Assembly (NCBI GenBank): GCA_018398805.1
Contig: JAGFBZ010002033.1
Coordinates: 1,945,501 to 2,009,500 of the forward strand
Reading direction: 5' to 3'
Source of the DNA: Hirundichthys speculiger
Lineage: Eukaryota > Chordata > Actinopteri > Beloniformes > Exocoetidae
DNA length: 64,000 bases
Part shown: positions 28,706 to 40,040 of the stretch, piece by piece
Layout: each line of letters starts with the position of its first letter
Numbering within the stretch: the first letter of the stretch is position 1
Notes under the pieces: generated by a model
Told to the model about the DNA's origin: nothing
What the model saw: only the letters and a program-made list of their open reading frames with translations
Databases searched by the model: none
Translations under genes and position numbers: made by a program

Positions 28706-29883
28706 TCTACAGAATCGTATACATGATGTGCAGGGGTATTGTTTTATGGACTTCAAAGATCTTATGACTTTGGGAATGACAGAAGTTCTTCTCCTGAGGC
28801 TGTAGTACCTCTTTTTCGGGATATAATTTTGCATTAGCACACTGAAATAAGGCATTTATTGAAAAAAACATTATGTTGATTTCAGCATGTGCTGCTCTAA
28901 AGTCTGAATATATTGTCCAACAGTAGTATTAAATTCAGCCAAGTAAAGTGCATCCATGATGCCATCACAGATGCTGTGTTTTGATTGAGAAGTGGGATGT
29001 CCCTCATGTCTTTGCCAAGACGATGCAGTGACCTGTATGTAAAAGTTGAGTGAGCTGTCACACATTATTCAGTTTTCCATTTTGCCTCTGTCATTCTTAA
29101 ATGATATCAATCACAGAGGCACAGTTTCTACATGGTGTTTGTATTTCACTAAAGAATTGCATCAGTTCTTTACGCAGTGATGACAATCAGTCTGTCACTA
29201 TTGGATTTCACACATCTGCCATAGAGACAGACAATTCACTGGTCTTACTCTCTTTTCTTAACCCTGATAAATGTTACTCTCAGTTTCAACATTTGATATA
29301 TATTTCCCTTGTTTTATTTTCAGTTTTAAAAAAATCTACTCAGTGTACAAACCACTGCACACTCTTCTTATTTTAATTATGTTATACATGCAAATGAAAC
29401 CTGCCATCATAATTTGCTCCAAAATGAAAAGCCATACCTACAATTTACTTCTAAATACAAGCAGGATATCTATGTCTTCAGGTCTTCAGTGGCGTCCATT
29501 ATGTTTGAACCGAATCACATCTGGAATCAACCTGTGCGTACATTTAAGGTTTGCTTTTTAAATCAAGCTCAGTGTGTCTCATACAGAGCTGACAAATCTG
29601 ACTAAATGGTTTCTTTTGTTTGGTCAGACATAGTGATGTTAATGCTTTCATGGTGACATCTGTCATCTTCTTTTTGGAGATTCCACACTGGTCTGTCAGA
29701 CCTGAAATGTCAGCGTTTAAAATTCTGCTCTCAGCGTTTTAAAGCACTTTATCAAAACTTATCTGGTTTCTTTTCACATTTTAATAAGAACATATTTTGA
29801 GCTGCATAATGTGGAAAGCCAACCTTAATACAATGTGAACATTTTATTACCAGTAAGTCTGTAATTCTGTAGTAACAGTTTAA

Positions 29884-29979
29884 ATATATATATATATATA
29901 GATATATATATATATATATATATAATATATATATATATATTATATATATATATATATATAGATATATATATATATATTT
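29884..29979. repeat. TA microsatellite
   Basis: About 96 bases of near-continuous (TA)n with GATATA interruptions. Confidence 0.92.
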
Positions 29980-30954
29980 GTCAAACACATTAAAAAGATA
30001 ATCAACGGTGGTTAGAGCGCTCGGTCAAGTACAAGTCACTAATAAAGCAGGAAATCTTTATTTAAAGAACAGAAGTAACAGAAGGATAATGAGCACGAGC
30101 CATGCACTCATACATACATATAAGTTTTGAAGCACGCAAATATGAATAGTCTAATGACTTCATTCCACATCTCTGTAATAGGAATGAAGTCCAGGAAGCT
30201 TCCAGCTGTGTGACAGCTGTTTGTGCTCCTCCACTGCTAGAATTTATATATAAAACAGTATACACACATATGTCTGCAGTTAGTTTGTACGCCTTTCACA
30301 TAAGGGCATAATGATACTTTACACTTGTGTTCCTTACTTTAAAAAAAAACAAAAAAAACAAAACAAAAACTGTTCCTTTTTTGGAAAGCTATTAAAAAAA
30401 TCTTTGGATTTAAGAAAGAACTTGCACATTTGAAAGTAAATTTAACTTCAGTATGCATCTTTATTGCATTTTTTTTTTTTTTAAAGGAGAGCTTTTGTTT
30501 CAGGGCTACAATAATTTGGTCAGATAATGCTAAAGCAATTCTTTCTGCCACATTTATTATATTTAGATAGAAAAGAGCTAGGCAGATGATTTTGTTTTCT
30601 TTCAATTTATTTAAACCAATCAAGGTGAAATACTTGTTATGAAAGTATATTAAGAAAAGCTTTATCATTAAAGCTTCCTTTGGGGACCAGCGCAATGTAA
30701 ATTGAAGCAGGTTTGAGTTATGACTGAATGTGTTTGCAGCAAAATGGCAATTAGGGCTAGCACAGGGGGCAATCCCACAGGCTGTGTGAAACAAAAATTA
30801 CTATTTTAAGCCTCAAAAATACCATTGGATTTAAGTGATCGTGTGAATAGAGTCCCTACAGAGGACTGTATGTACAGACGTCTATGCTCGGGTGCTGCTA
30901 TCTTGTTATATGTCCATTCAAGTCAATTACAGATTGTTATTTGAAAACACCAGT

Positions 30955-31036
30955 TCCCCCGCCAAGGTTCGAACCAGGAACCTTCTTGCTGTTAGGCAAC
31001 GGTGCTCAACACCAAGCCACCGTGCTGCCCAATGAG
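30955..31036 (+). repeat. 3'-end fragment of the catccatccatt/gtgctgccc repeat
   Basis: GGTTCGAACCAGGAACCTTC, TTGCTGTTAGGCAACGGTGC and AAGCCACCGTGCTGCCC match the last 65 bases of the full copy at 54722-55094. The GGTTCGAACC looks like a tRNA B box but is part of this repeat. Confidence 0.8.
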
Positions 31037-31039
31037 TGA

Positions 31040-34000
31040 CATAAGGACAGCTATTTCCACTTTGATCACACTCTGTAATTGTAGGTGTGATTGAGAGTCC
31101 TGTCAAAACAGACACATGGCAGGAAATGATTGATTAGGTGTTGTACTGATAAACAAGGTTCTTACACCGTTGCTATGGTTTATTATCTGCTATAGTTGCT
31201 ATATTTATTCCGCACATGAATAAAACATTTTGGTGATGTTACCTCAGCTTTAATGTCAGTCACATTTGCAACTGTCCAGATAATCTTAGGTGGATAAAAC
31301 TTTTATTTTTTTCGTTTACGGTTTTCGACCAAATGTTGTATATTGGGAGACACTTGGTACATCCGGTGCAATTATTTGGGCCTTTGTGAGTTCTTAAATT
31401 AGTCACCAGACTGTTTGAAATCAACCAAGAAAATCAAAAAACATTCCTTTATTATAAGCTGTATAAAAAAGTGATGTATTTCTGTAAACTCCTTCACACT
31501 TCACAGAGTAAAACTTTCCTACAAGAACAAAAGACGGTTGGAAAACCTTCCACACCTGCTTCATGTGCAGCTTTTCTTTTCTGTATCTTCATGATGCTGA
31601 TTGCTGCCATCTTCACTGATTATATGTTCCTTCAATCCCTGATTTCAATTTCCCCTTACAGAGAACATAAACTAAATTAGCCACCTGTGAAGACAAAACT
31701 TCAGAGAGAGTTTTCAGAGCTGAAGATATGACTTCAGCCACATTATAGCAGGCACTAATTTCTTGTGTTTGCAGTAAAGTCTTGAAGAAACTCTGTAATT
31801 ACGGCAGCTTGAACAGGTTATTAAGTTGCGGTGCTAAGAAAAGCTGTAAGCTAATTTGACTCTCTCTTAAAAACATGTGTAATGATGACTGTGGTTGGAA
31901 AGGTATTTTAAGAAACGTAAATTTAATATCTGTTACTATGGAGTCACTATGGAGATCATTATCATACATCTTGTACTTAACATGGAAAATGAAAACATAT
32001 CTAATGAAATAAATGCTACTCTTCAAGTTCCACTGTAATTTGCAGTAGGTGTGTGTATCTGTGTGTGCAGGCATAAGGATGGTTATAAATAGATTCTGTA
32101 AATAACAATTTGCTTGCGATCATCTGCAGACAGCAACACAAGTTGAAAATAAAAAAATCAAATGTGACATGTGTAGCATTGCTGATGATGTGCAAGGAAG
32201 ACTTTTTCCTCTTGTTTTATTCAAAGTTATCACATCTTAATCACATATTCACACCATTGGAAATGAACTGTTAGTGTGTCTGTTTCATTTAATGTTCAGT
32301 AACAGTTAAGATTTCCCAATATTCATATGGAGAGACAAACATTCGCAGAAGGGTTGAAACTATACAATACACACACAACTGAAGTTGCATTTATCCAGAC
32401 TCTTTTTGATTTTGACAATGTAGAGTCTTGTTGAACCTGAAAGTTGTGTTCAATTGTTATGCAACAGAAGTACAATCAGTTATTTTACCCACAATACTTG
32501 GATGGATATGATGGAGCAGTGTCCTCGCTGAATGCTACAGATTTCACTCTACATGACTGAAGAAATATATCTTTCACAAACTGGCAGTAGCTATGAAAGT
32601 GGATTTTTAGTCCATCTTCTATTTGGAAAGGTCCAGCTGGCTCCAACCTTGATGTCTGCTGCCCGTACCAGAACCTCTCACCTGCCCTGCTGGTGACTGA
32701 CTTGAAGTGATGCCCTGTGTCCATTAGTGAACCTCCATGTTTCCATCTGGCTGCTCCAACGGGATTCAGTCTCATTTCATCTGCCACACACCTCTGAGGA
32801 TTCTGTTGGACCAATCTTGACTTCAAATTTGGATCTTATTCGATGACAGTCATGTCATTTATTGATCTTTTAGCTTTTTTTTTGTTTTGTTACATTGGTC
32901 ATGTCTTTAAACACTTGACACTTTCTTTTTTGACATGACAGGTAGGCTGGAGTTCTAGAAAATAGTGGCACTGGAGGATAACTGGCTCCACGTAGCTTTA
33001 TGTTTCAGTTTCCCAAGTATTTTTACGGTTGATTTGTGGCTTTTCTTCTCCATGTTGACTATTGGTACCCAAAGGCCTGTCTGGTGCTCACAGTTCAATA
33101 ATTCAGCTAAAAGATGTATTATAATTGTAAACATCAGATAGGGCCACTCCCTCCATCATTACAAAAAAATACATCATTTCAAAATAACTGTCTCCAAACA
33201 GCATTCATGTTATATTTTCTGGTCGGAAGTTAATTAAGTTAATGAAAAACTAAAAATATTAATAACAGTTAACTAATCAAATGTGTCTAGCTGTTAAATA
33301 GATTTTTCTTTAACCTCTATTATGGTAAACTGAAAGGACTACAACTGCAGGAGATGGGGCCCAAGTGCTCGTGACCAAGGAGGCAGCCAAACAAAGTCAT
33401 TTAATTCTAGCCTAAAAGTGTTGCTGTTGCTGGATGTCAAGAACCAAATAACAGTGAAGAGATTAAATGACTTCATAGGGAAACAATGGAGGAAGTGAAC
33501 CAGGAGCAGGACTGACAGACAATGACAAACCAGGAAGGAGGGAAGGAGACAAGGCAGTTGAATAGATATAAGGGATAATGAGACAATTACAAAAAGGGAG
33601 AATGGAGGAAGTCACACAACAGGGTATGTGCTTTCAAAATAAAACAAACAAAAGTGTAGCTCACCATTATCATCGATTATCATCCATTATCTACATGCAC
33701 TTCTTCCTCTTCGGGGTGGCAGGGGTCTGCAGGAAAACACGCTCAGTGGGTTGCACAGTCCATCAAAATTTGATATCATGATAATATTAACAAATTAAGA
33801 TAACTGAACAAGACTCAAACTCATTGGCCATTTTTGAAAGTGCATGTACTACTAGTACATACTGACTTTGCCCGAACGTAGTGAACAGTATGCAGCATGT
33901 GCTGGAAAAACTAGAAAACAAAAACAAACAAAAAAGCCAAAATAAACAATAACAACAACAACAAAAAAATCAGTATCCAAGAATTACCAGGATGGTTTGC

Positions 34001-34158
34001 TCCTTTTGGGAAAGGTTTTTTAGTGTGCATCTGAAAACTCTAAATGAATAATAAAATAGAGTGGTCAAGGACGACTTCAGCATAGCTGATTTTACAGTAA
34101 CACACTACGTACTAACTATGGCTTAAGAGCTGTTCTGAATGGTTTTGAAAAACACAAA
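31040..34158. other. intergenic DNA, no gene seen
   Basis: No exon was recognised. Only a weak, diverged catccatt-like patch (about 33670-33735) and A-rich tracts were noticed. Confidence 0.45.
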
Positions 34159-34166
34159 CACTAAAG

Positions 34167-34563
34167 CAGCCGTTCCCAAACTTCAGAATGCCAAGGCCCA
34201 ATTTGAAATGTGAAAAATCTCTGCGGCCCACCGAAACCTTTCATCACAACTGTGATCAACATACAGGACTAGGAACCATGTTCCGATATTAATGTGAGGG
34301 GTCAACAAATAAGGTGACACTTGTCATATTAAGTTAAGATGACAGTAGAATAACACTTAACTGATTTGTTGTTTTTTTTTGTTTTTTTTTTACCTCTTAC
34401 TGTTTTTAAATCATGTCGTTAATATTTTACAGGAATTAAAAACATTGACAAAAGATCGAGGATTTAAAACATATCTGTTTAATTTTAATGACCTCTCACG
34501 GCCCACCTGCAGTACCACGACGGTCCCACCAGGGGGCCGCGGCCCACACTTTGGGAATCACTG
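34167..34563. mobile_element. hAT-type element (397 bp) with perfect 8-bp duplication
   Basis: CACTAAAG is present at 34159-34166 and 34564-34571. The left end is CAGCCGTTCCCAAACTT and the right end, on the other strand, is CAGTGATTCCCAAAGTGTGG. The 'CAG-G-TTCCCAAAC' terminus and 8-bp duplication are typical of Charlie-like hAT elements. The interior has 'CGGCCCACC' motifs near both ends. No transposase is present. Confidence 0.85.
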
Positions 34564-34947
34564 CACTAAAGGAACAAGGAGACGCAGGTTCAGATAAGAG
34601 GAAGTTACTCGCCAGGGAACATGCTTTCAAAATAAAACAGGAAATCAAATTGAATAATATAAAAGAGGAGTCCAACAAACAAAAGAGTGTGCAGAGAACC
34701 CAAGACTGAACTGAGAAAAATAATAAATATTCATAATCAAAATCCCAAGACCCCAACATCTGCCTGAATAATGTTAGAAAACATTGCATGCGTAGTTTGG
34801 ACAAACTTGTAAAGACACTCCTCCTAAAAGGGAACCCTAAATCACAATCACTTACTCTCTTTATGCGCCATTACTGGGTTAGGGTTAACCCTGACTAATG
34901 GTTTCCACTCAATCCGGAGGAGATTAGAAAAGATGACCAAAGCTATC

Positions 34948-34972
34948 AACCCCCCCCCCCCCCCCCCCCCCA
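34948..34972. repeat. poly-C run
   Basis: About 24 consecutive C residues. Confidence 0.9.
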
Positions 34973-35579
34973 GGACGTCTGAGCTTCTCCTATGCCAATA
35001 CCTAGTGAAATATGCAACCTGATAAATCACCTTGACCTCTCAGAAGCCATTTGTCTGACATTTTATTGATTATTATGCCGCTAATCAATTTATGGAGAAA
35101 ATAATCAACAGATTCAGAAATTAGGAAAATAATTATCAGTATAGTGGCGCACCTGGAGGTGTAGCCTATATGCTCTGGGAATAAACTAGAGTATAAAGAG
35201 AGTATAAGGAGGTCCAGTCATGTCCTGGTGGGAGAAGTTCCGCCCACTGTCATATGTCATGTAATAATAACCTACATGCTCCACTGCTTCGTAATGCCCG
35301 TACATTAATAATTTAGAGAGAAATGTGTAATTACTTCTGATATAAACCAACATTTGTATGGTTAACGGAGTTATTAACCATCGGTTTGTCATTTTTTTAA
35401 TGTGTAGATCCAGTTCTGAAAAAAAAAGAGGCTGCTTGAGATTCTCAAGTCGGTCCTGATCCAGTCTTGTGAGTGGGCCTATCATCCTGCACAGGCGAGC
35501 ATGAGTAGCCTATTCATTATTTATGTCATTGCAGTTGCCCTGTTATGATACAGTCCTATTTGTAGTGGGCTACCTGATT

Positions 35580-36235
35580 TGCTCAGCGCGTCCGTCAAAG
35601 CGGTGCGTGGCCCCGCGTCGGCTGGCTGTGCGCGCTCATAGGTCGGGCCGAGAAGAATCGGAGGGGGAGCAAGCGGAGTGCGCGCCTACGAGACTGCAAG
35701 GAGGGGGGAGAGGTTCATCCGAAAAAAAAAAAAAAGGAGGAAAAAAAGGAAAAAAAAAAAAAACGCCGCGACAATGGCAACATTGAGCATCTCCTAAAAG
35801 GCGACGGGGGGAGAGGACGTCGCGGACCGGGAGTTTTGAGAGGCGACGGCCCCCCTGCTCGTTTCCCAGAAAAGCGGCGCTATCTGGACACGCTGGCTGC
35901 CCCGTAGCGCCTTTCCTGGAATACGAATTCTTCCGTGATTGAAGATGGAGCGGCGGGGGAGAGGAGAGACGCGCTGTCTCCATCACTGAGAGGCGCGTCC
36001 ACCTGCTTATACTGGAGGCCCGGGCTGCTGCTGCTGCTGCCGCTGCTGCTGCTGCTGGTGCTGGTGCTGCTGGTGCTGGCGGCGGGGAGGGTGGGGTGGG
36101 GTGGGGGGGGGAACATGCAGGGGAAGTGTTTGCATTTCGGGGGAAAGGCGCATCTCTGATACTGTCCAGAGCAGCTGAGAGGGATCCCATTGCGGCGGAA
36201 GGAAAAACGCAGCTCTGGCGCGCGTAACGCTGGAG
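35580..36235 (+). promoter_or_regulatory. CpG-island-like promoter and first exon of an unidentified plus-strand gene
   Basis: GC and CpG content jump here against AT-rich surroundings (for example 35583-35660, 35761-35830 and 36180-36235), and a splice donor CTGGAG|GTAGGC sits at 36235/36236. Several short upstream frames occur, including ATGGCAACATTGAGCATCTC then a stop (35774 on). A plus-strand frame over the CTG tract would encode a leucine run resembling a signal peptide but stops at 36159, so the exon is probably untranslated. The long minus-strand frame 35636-36190 is Ala/Pro/Phe-rich low complexity and is likely spurious. The gene is not identifiable because its body lies further right. 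Confidence 0.55.
36025..36083. repeat. CTG-rich trinucleotide tract in the GC-rich first exon
   Basis: About 59 bases of CTG units with CCG, GTG and GCG variants (CTGCTGCTGCTGCTGCCGCT and on). It gives poly-Leu or poly-Ala in different frames. Confidence 0.9.
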
Positions 36236-39144
36236 GTAGGCACCGAAATCCTTACTACGCTCCCCTTCAGCGGGTTTTATCGTGATAGGAATGTTCTGTT
36301 AGGTATGGCACATGGCAGCTTGATCTATACAAACACTGTTTGAGCGTGTGCTGCTGCTTTCCCTGATTTGGTGCGATCGGACATTTTTATTCAAAGGGAG
36401 AACACACCATGCATGCGGAGTAGTAGCAGCCCTGCCTCCCTGGGACAGCTGTCGTAGCCTGCATTCATACGTCTCTGCTCCATCGATTACCTATTCCCTG
36501 CGAAAAATACCCCCCCACTTATTCAAAGCACAAGCTCTGACCTATTCGCTTTTGGCTCGGAATTGTAACACAAATAAAGATGCCACGTGTGCTTGTTCAA
36601 AATGAGGGGAGTTATCTTGTTTGCATGTTTTGGAGACAAACAGTGGACTGTGGATGTCATTTTGAATCAACGTGAGGCACGCCGAGCTGGAGTGCCCCCC
36701 AAAATGAATAAGGAATATATAGAAATATATACAAAAGGAGAATAATCCATAGTGCAAACTAATGAATGATTCATGAATGGGCTATTGAAACCTAATAGGA
36801 TAACACATCATCTTACAGCTAGGCCCCTCCACCGCGATGTGGTGAGTAAATGATTCATAAATGGTTTATGAGCACAAATTCAGAGAATTGGCTTTAACAT
36901 CACCATAGCAGAGCGCGCACAGGTGCACGAAGGCATGTGTGAATGCCTGCACTGTGGGGGTCACTAGATCAGTAGCTTACTGTGTCTGTGTTCCCCTTTA
37001 AAGGATGCTTCATGACAGATGTTTACTGGAGGTCTCAGTCAGCCACATGGCCAGTCTGCATTCTAGAAAATAATGAGCTGCAGCCCTTAATAACAGCCTG
37101 TCTGCTGGGCTCTGTGGAGGTGTAACTCTGTATTAAAGAGGATTTTAATTGGATTACATTTGAACAAGCTAAAATTTTGCTTGCTGGAGTTTCTTTTCTT
37201 TTTTTTTTTTGGAGGCAAGATAGGAGTTTCAAAGGAGAACTTTGTGAATTCATGGCCACAGATAATGATCTGTACAGCACATAGTTACTGACCTGACAGG
37301 ACTTGGTTTGATGTAGCCTTTTGAACCAATTTTACAGGTTGCTTTAGACTTTTTTAGCCTGCTCTGGGTAGCCAAGGGAGCATTTGTTGTAAAAAAAAAA
37401 AAAATGATTAAGTTAAACCGCAGGGGTTCAGGGGGCACTTTCAGAGAGCTGTTGCTTGGCTCTACCTTCTCCTTCTCTAATGTGAGGACAGCAGTGGAAA
37501 CCAGATGGAAGGCCATGCATTGATTGAGTCAAAGAAAGCCTTTAAGAGGGACAAATTGAGTTGACACGTTGATGTGGGTGTCATTGTCATGTGTGAAGGC
37601 GCAGTGCAGCATTGGGCTCGAGGCTATGTGACATGAGGAGGGGAGAGGCCCTCCTTGCTCAGGACGTTTGAAATTCATACACGTGGAAACCATGATCGCA
37701 CACAAATGTGCTTTGTTATGTGCCACCAAGCGTGCCACGGAGATTTGTATGTATAAACATTTACCATTCACATCTCCTCCTGGTCAGTCTCATTGCATTC
37801 ACTGAAGTGCCATTTTCTGTTCATTTTAAATTGGGTGAGAAATTGCGCCCAATGACACATTACAGCACCACGGCTCTGTTCCCCTGTAAGCAAGGACAGT
37901 GCTGGCAGGTTTTTTTTTTGAAAATGTGTTTAAAATGCTGTCGGAGTGTTATGTTGCAGCAATAAAACCAGCAGCTTGTGTACTCAGGCTCTTATCTTCC
38001 CCTGTCCATGTGTGCTCTGTGCTTCTCTTCTACCTCAGCCTCGGGCACATGTGTGAGGCCGCCGCCATGTCTCTCATATTGGAGAGAGTCTCAATTAAAC
38101 TCTGTGAGCTGATCCTCATCAGTCCTCCCTTTACTTACAAGTGGGCACATTATGTTCTCATCACTCCAAAGGCACAATGAAGAAAAGACATGCCGCAGTA
38201 TCATAAACAAATCACCTGACTTTTTCCAGGTGAGAACATCTTATAATGCATGCAGAAAGGGTTTTCCCTGCCAGTGTGGAACCCTGCTGTGTTATATGTC
38301 TGGTGTTTCTTTCCTGCTCACTGTGTGGCTACCAGCACCTTAGTGCACGTAGAAGCACGCTGAGCCTATCAGGACAGACTCAATTATTTCAGCACACTGC
38401 TTTGGTTTAGGCCCAGTATGCAGAGACCTGCAGTGTTGACCCGAAGGCCCGCGTTTGGGCTGTGACATGCTGGCTGTGGCCCAGCAGAAGCAGCCTTTCT
38501 CTGTGCTGCTTCTGACGCTGCTGCGGCGGCTGAGTTCTGTAATTAAAGGCAGAGGTAAGTCCAGGGGAGAAGGCTGGGCTCTGATTGCTTTTCATGGCCT
38601 TGAGGAGGGAGCTGCAGCGTGTCCTGAGGGACCGAGGCGCTGCTGAGCTCTTTGCTGCTTGCTTTGCCCCCTAGACAGGAGCTGTCCTAGGAAGACACAC
38701 GATTGTAAACGTACGCTTTGAGGCACGCACGCATATACACACGGTGGCAGGGAGAGGGAAAAATATCACATCTGTAGCTGACAGGCAAAGTGTATTAATC
38801 TACTTTAAAGAATGCCCCGTTTTTGAAAAAATATGTGTCAGTATGAGGAGTGTGGTGCTGAGGCAATACTCTCACAACTTAGTGATGTAATGAGCTAAAA
38901 ACAATGCAGTAAGAAATATGTTTAGGAGCTCTCTTTTGATTGTCTCCTTTTCTGTGTTGACAGAGCAGTTGATTAGGCTCAGGTCTGCTCAGAGCAAACA
39001 TGGACATGCTCACATATAAGAACTGGGTGGGCCCCGGTGCATGTAGACATTATAAAAAAAAGACTTGTTTCCCCTCTTTCAGTGGCTTTATTCATGGCTG
39101 GTTGGGTGAATTGACATTGTAACATGCCATAAGAGTCTTCAGTC
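36236..39144. other. probable first intron of the downstream gene
   Basis: No protein was recognised. It includes one candidate alternative exon ending at 38554 (listed separately). Confidence 0.4.
38467..38554 (+). other. candidate alternative first exon or coding start (unrecognised)
   Basis: ATG at 38467 opens a frame MLAVAQQKQPFSVLLLTLLR then RLSSVIKGR, running into a near-consensus donor GCAGAG|GTAAGT at 38554/38555. The peptide has a short hydrophobic stretch that could be a weak signal sequence. The product is not recognised. Upstream border and use are unknown; it may be chance. Confidence 0.2.
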
Positions 39145-39152
39145 TTCAGACT

Positions 39153-40032
39153 TAGGCTCTTGCCGATTGTGCTAGCATGATTTTTGGCATAATCTGAGGA
39201 ATTGAGCATAATTTTTGCCCATTTTCCAAAAGTAGCAGTAGCACTAGCATAATCCGTATATTTTCTTGTCTTAATAGCACAATTTTAGAATAGTTCAAGA
39301 AAACGAAGATCTCAGCTACTAAAAACGATGGATTACTATTAACAGTTGGTTCCATTACTTGCAAGCAAGTGTGATGCTTCAATATAACAAGCACTAATTA
39401 ACTGTTAGAGAGCGAATTAGAGAAGTCAAGCCGGACTGCGTGGTTCAGAAACGAGCGAGATTATTCAATGTTAAATTTGTTATCCAGGGCTTTGTCAGAA
39501 ACTGCATGGTTTAGTTTTCACTGTATTTGTTTTTATATGTTTTGAAACCCAGCATGCGCTGCTAGCGCGCGCACAGTTTGTTGTTTACTCGAAATTTGCA
39601 TACTTTACCATGGTAACTGGAGGCCATTTGAGTGCAAAACCTTGCGCAAACTGTGTCGCGCTCTGCTACACGCGATGGTTAGCTAGCTATCCGCGGATAG
39701 TTATCCACCACACTATCCAGGCTTTGTGCAACCTATTTTTGTTCGCTGGATAACTATCCGCTGGATAGCAGATTTATCAGCCGTACAGGCCTAACCACCG
39801 GATAAAGTTACCCAGGTTTTGAACAACCGGGCCCAGAACCTCAGGCCAGGGTTAATAAAATACATTTTCAAACTTGTCTTGTAAGTTGTGAAGTTTGTGC
39901 ACAGAATAATTTTTTTAAAAAAAGTAGCATAATTTTGAAAAGCGAGCATAATTTGAGCATAATTTGGGCAAAAAACAAGCACTGCCACTAGCATAATATG
40001 CCCCTTTTACTAGCACAATCTGCAAATGCCTA
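39153..40032. mobile_element. hAT-like non-autonomous element (880 bp) with perfect 8-bp duplication
   Basis: TTCAGACT is present at 39145-39152 and 40033-40040. The left end is TAGGCTCTTGCCGATTGTGC and the right end, on the other strand, is TAGGCATTTGCAGATTGTGC, so the ends are about 20 bp of imperfect inverted repeat followed by TAG. Subterminal regions repeat 'GCATAATTT' many times on both sides, a pattern typical of transposase-binding subterminal repeats. The middle (39660-39790) has TATCCGCGGATA palindromes. No transposase was seen. Confidence 0.78.
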
Positions 40033-40040
40033 TTCAGACT

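Noticed and set aside
29752..29988. Tyr/Ile-rich open frame
   Set aside because: Translation of the TA microsatellite.
30339..30794. 151-codon minus-strand open frame
   Set aside because: Long for this DNA, but AT-rich, starts and ends in A/T runs, with no recognised motif and no splice context. Treated as chance.
30962..31033. tRNA-like GGTTCGAACC
   Set aside because: It is the 3' part of the common catccatccatt repeat; there is no cloverleaf with an A box.
35636..36190. 184-codon minus-strand open frame
   Set aside because: It is poly-Ala, poly-Pro and poly-Phe low complexity made by the CTG tract, GC-rich DNA and an A-rich tract. No family resemblance, and the plus strand explains the block better.
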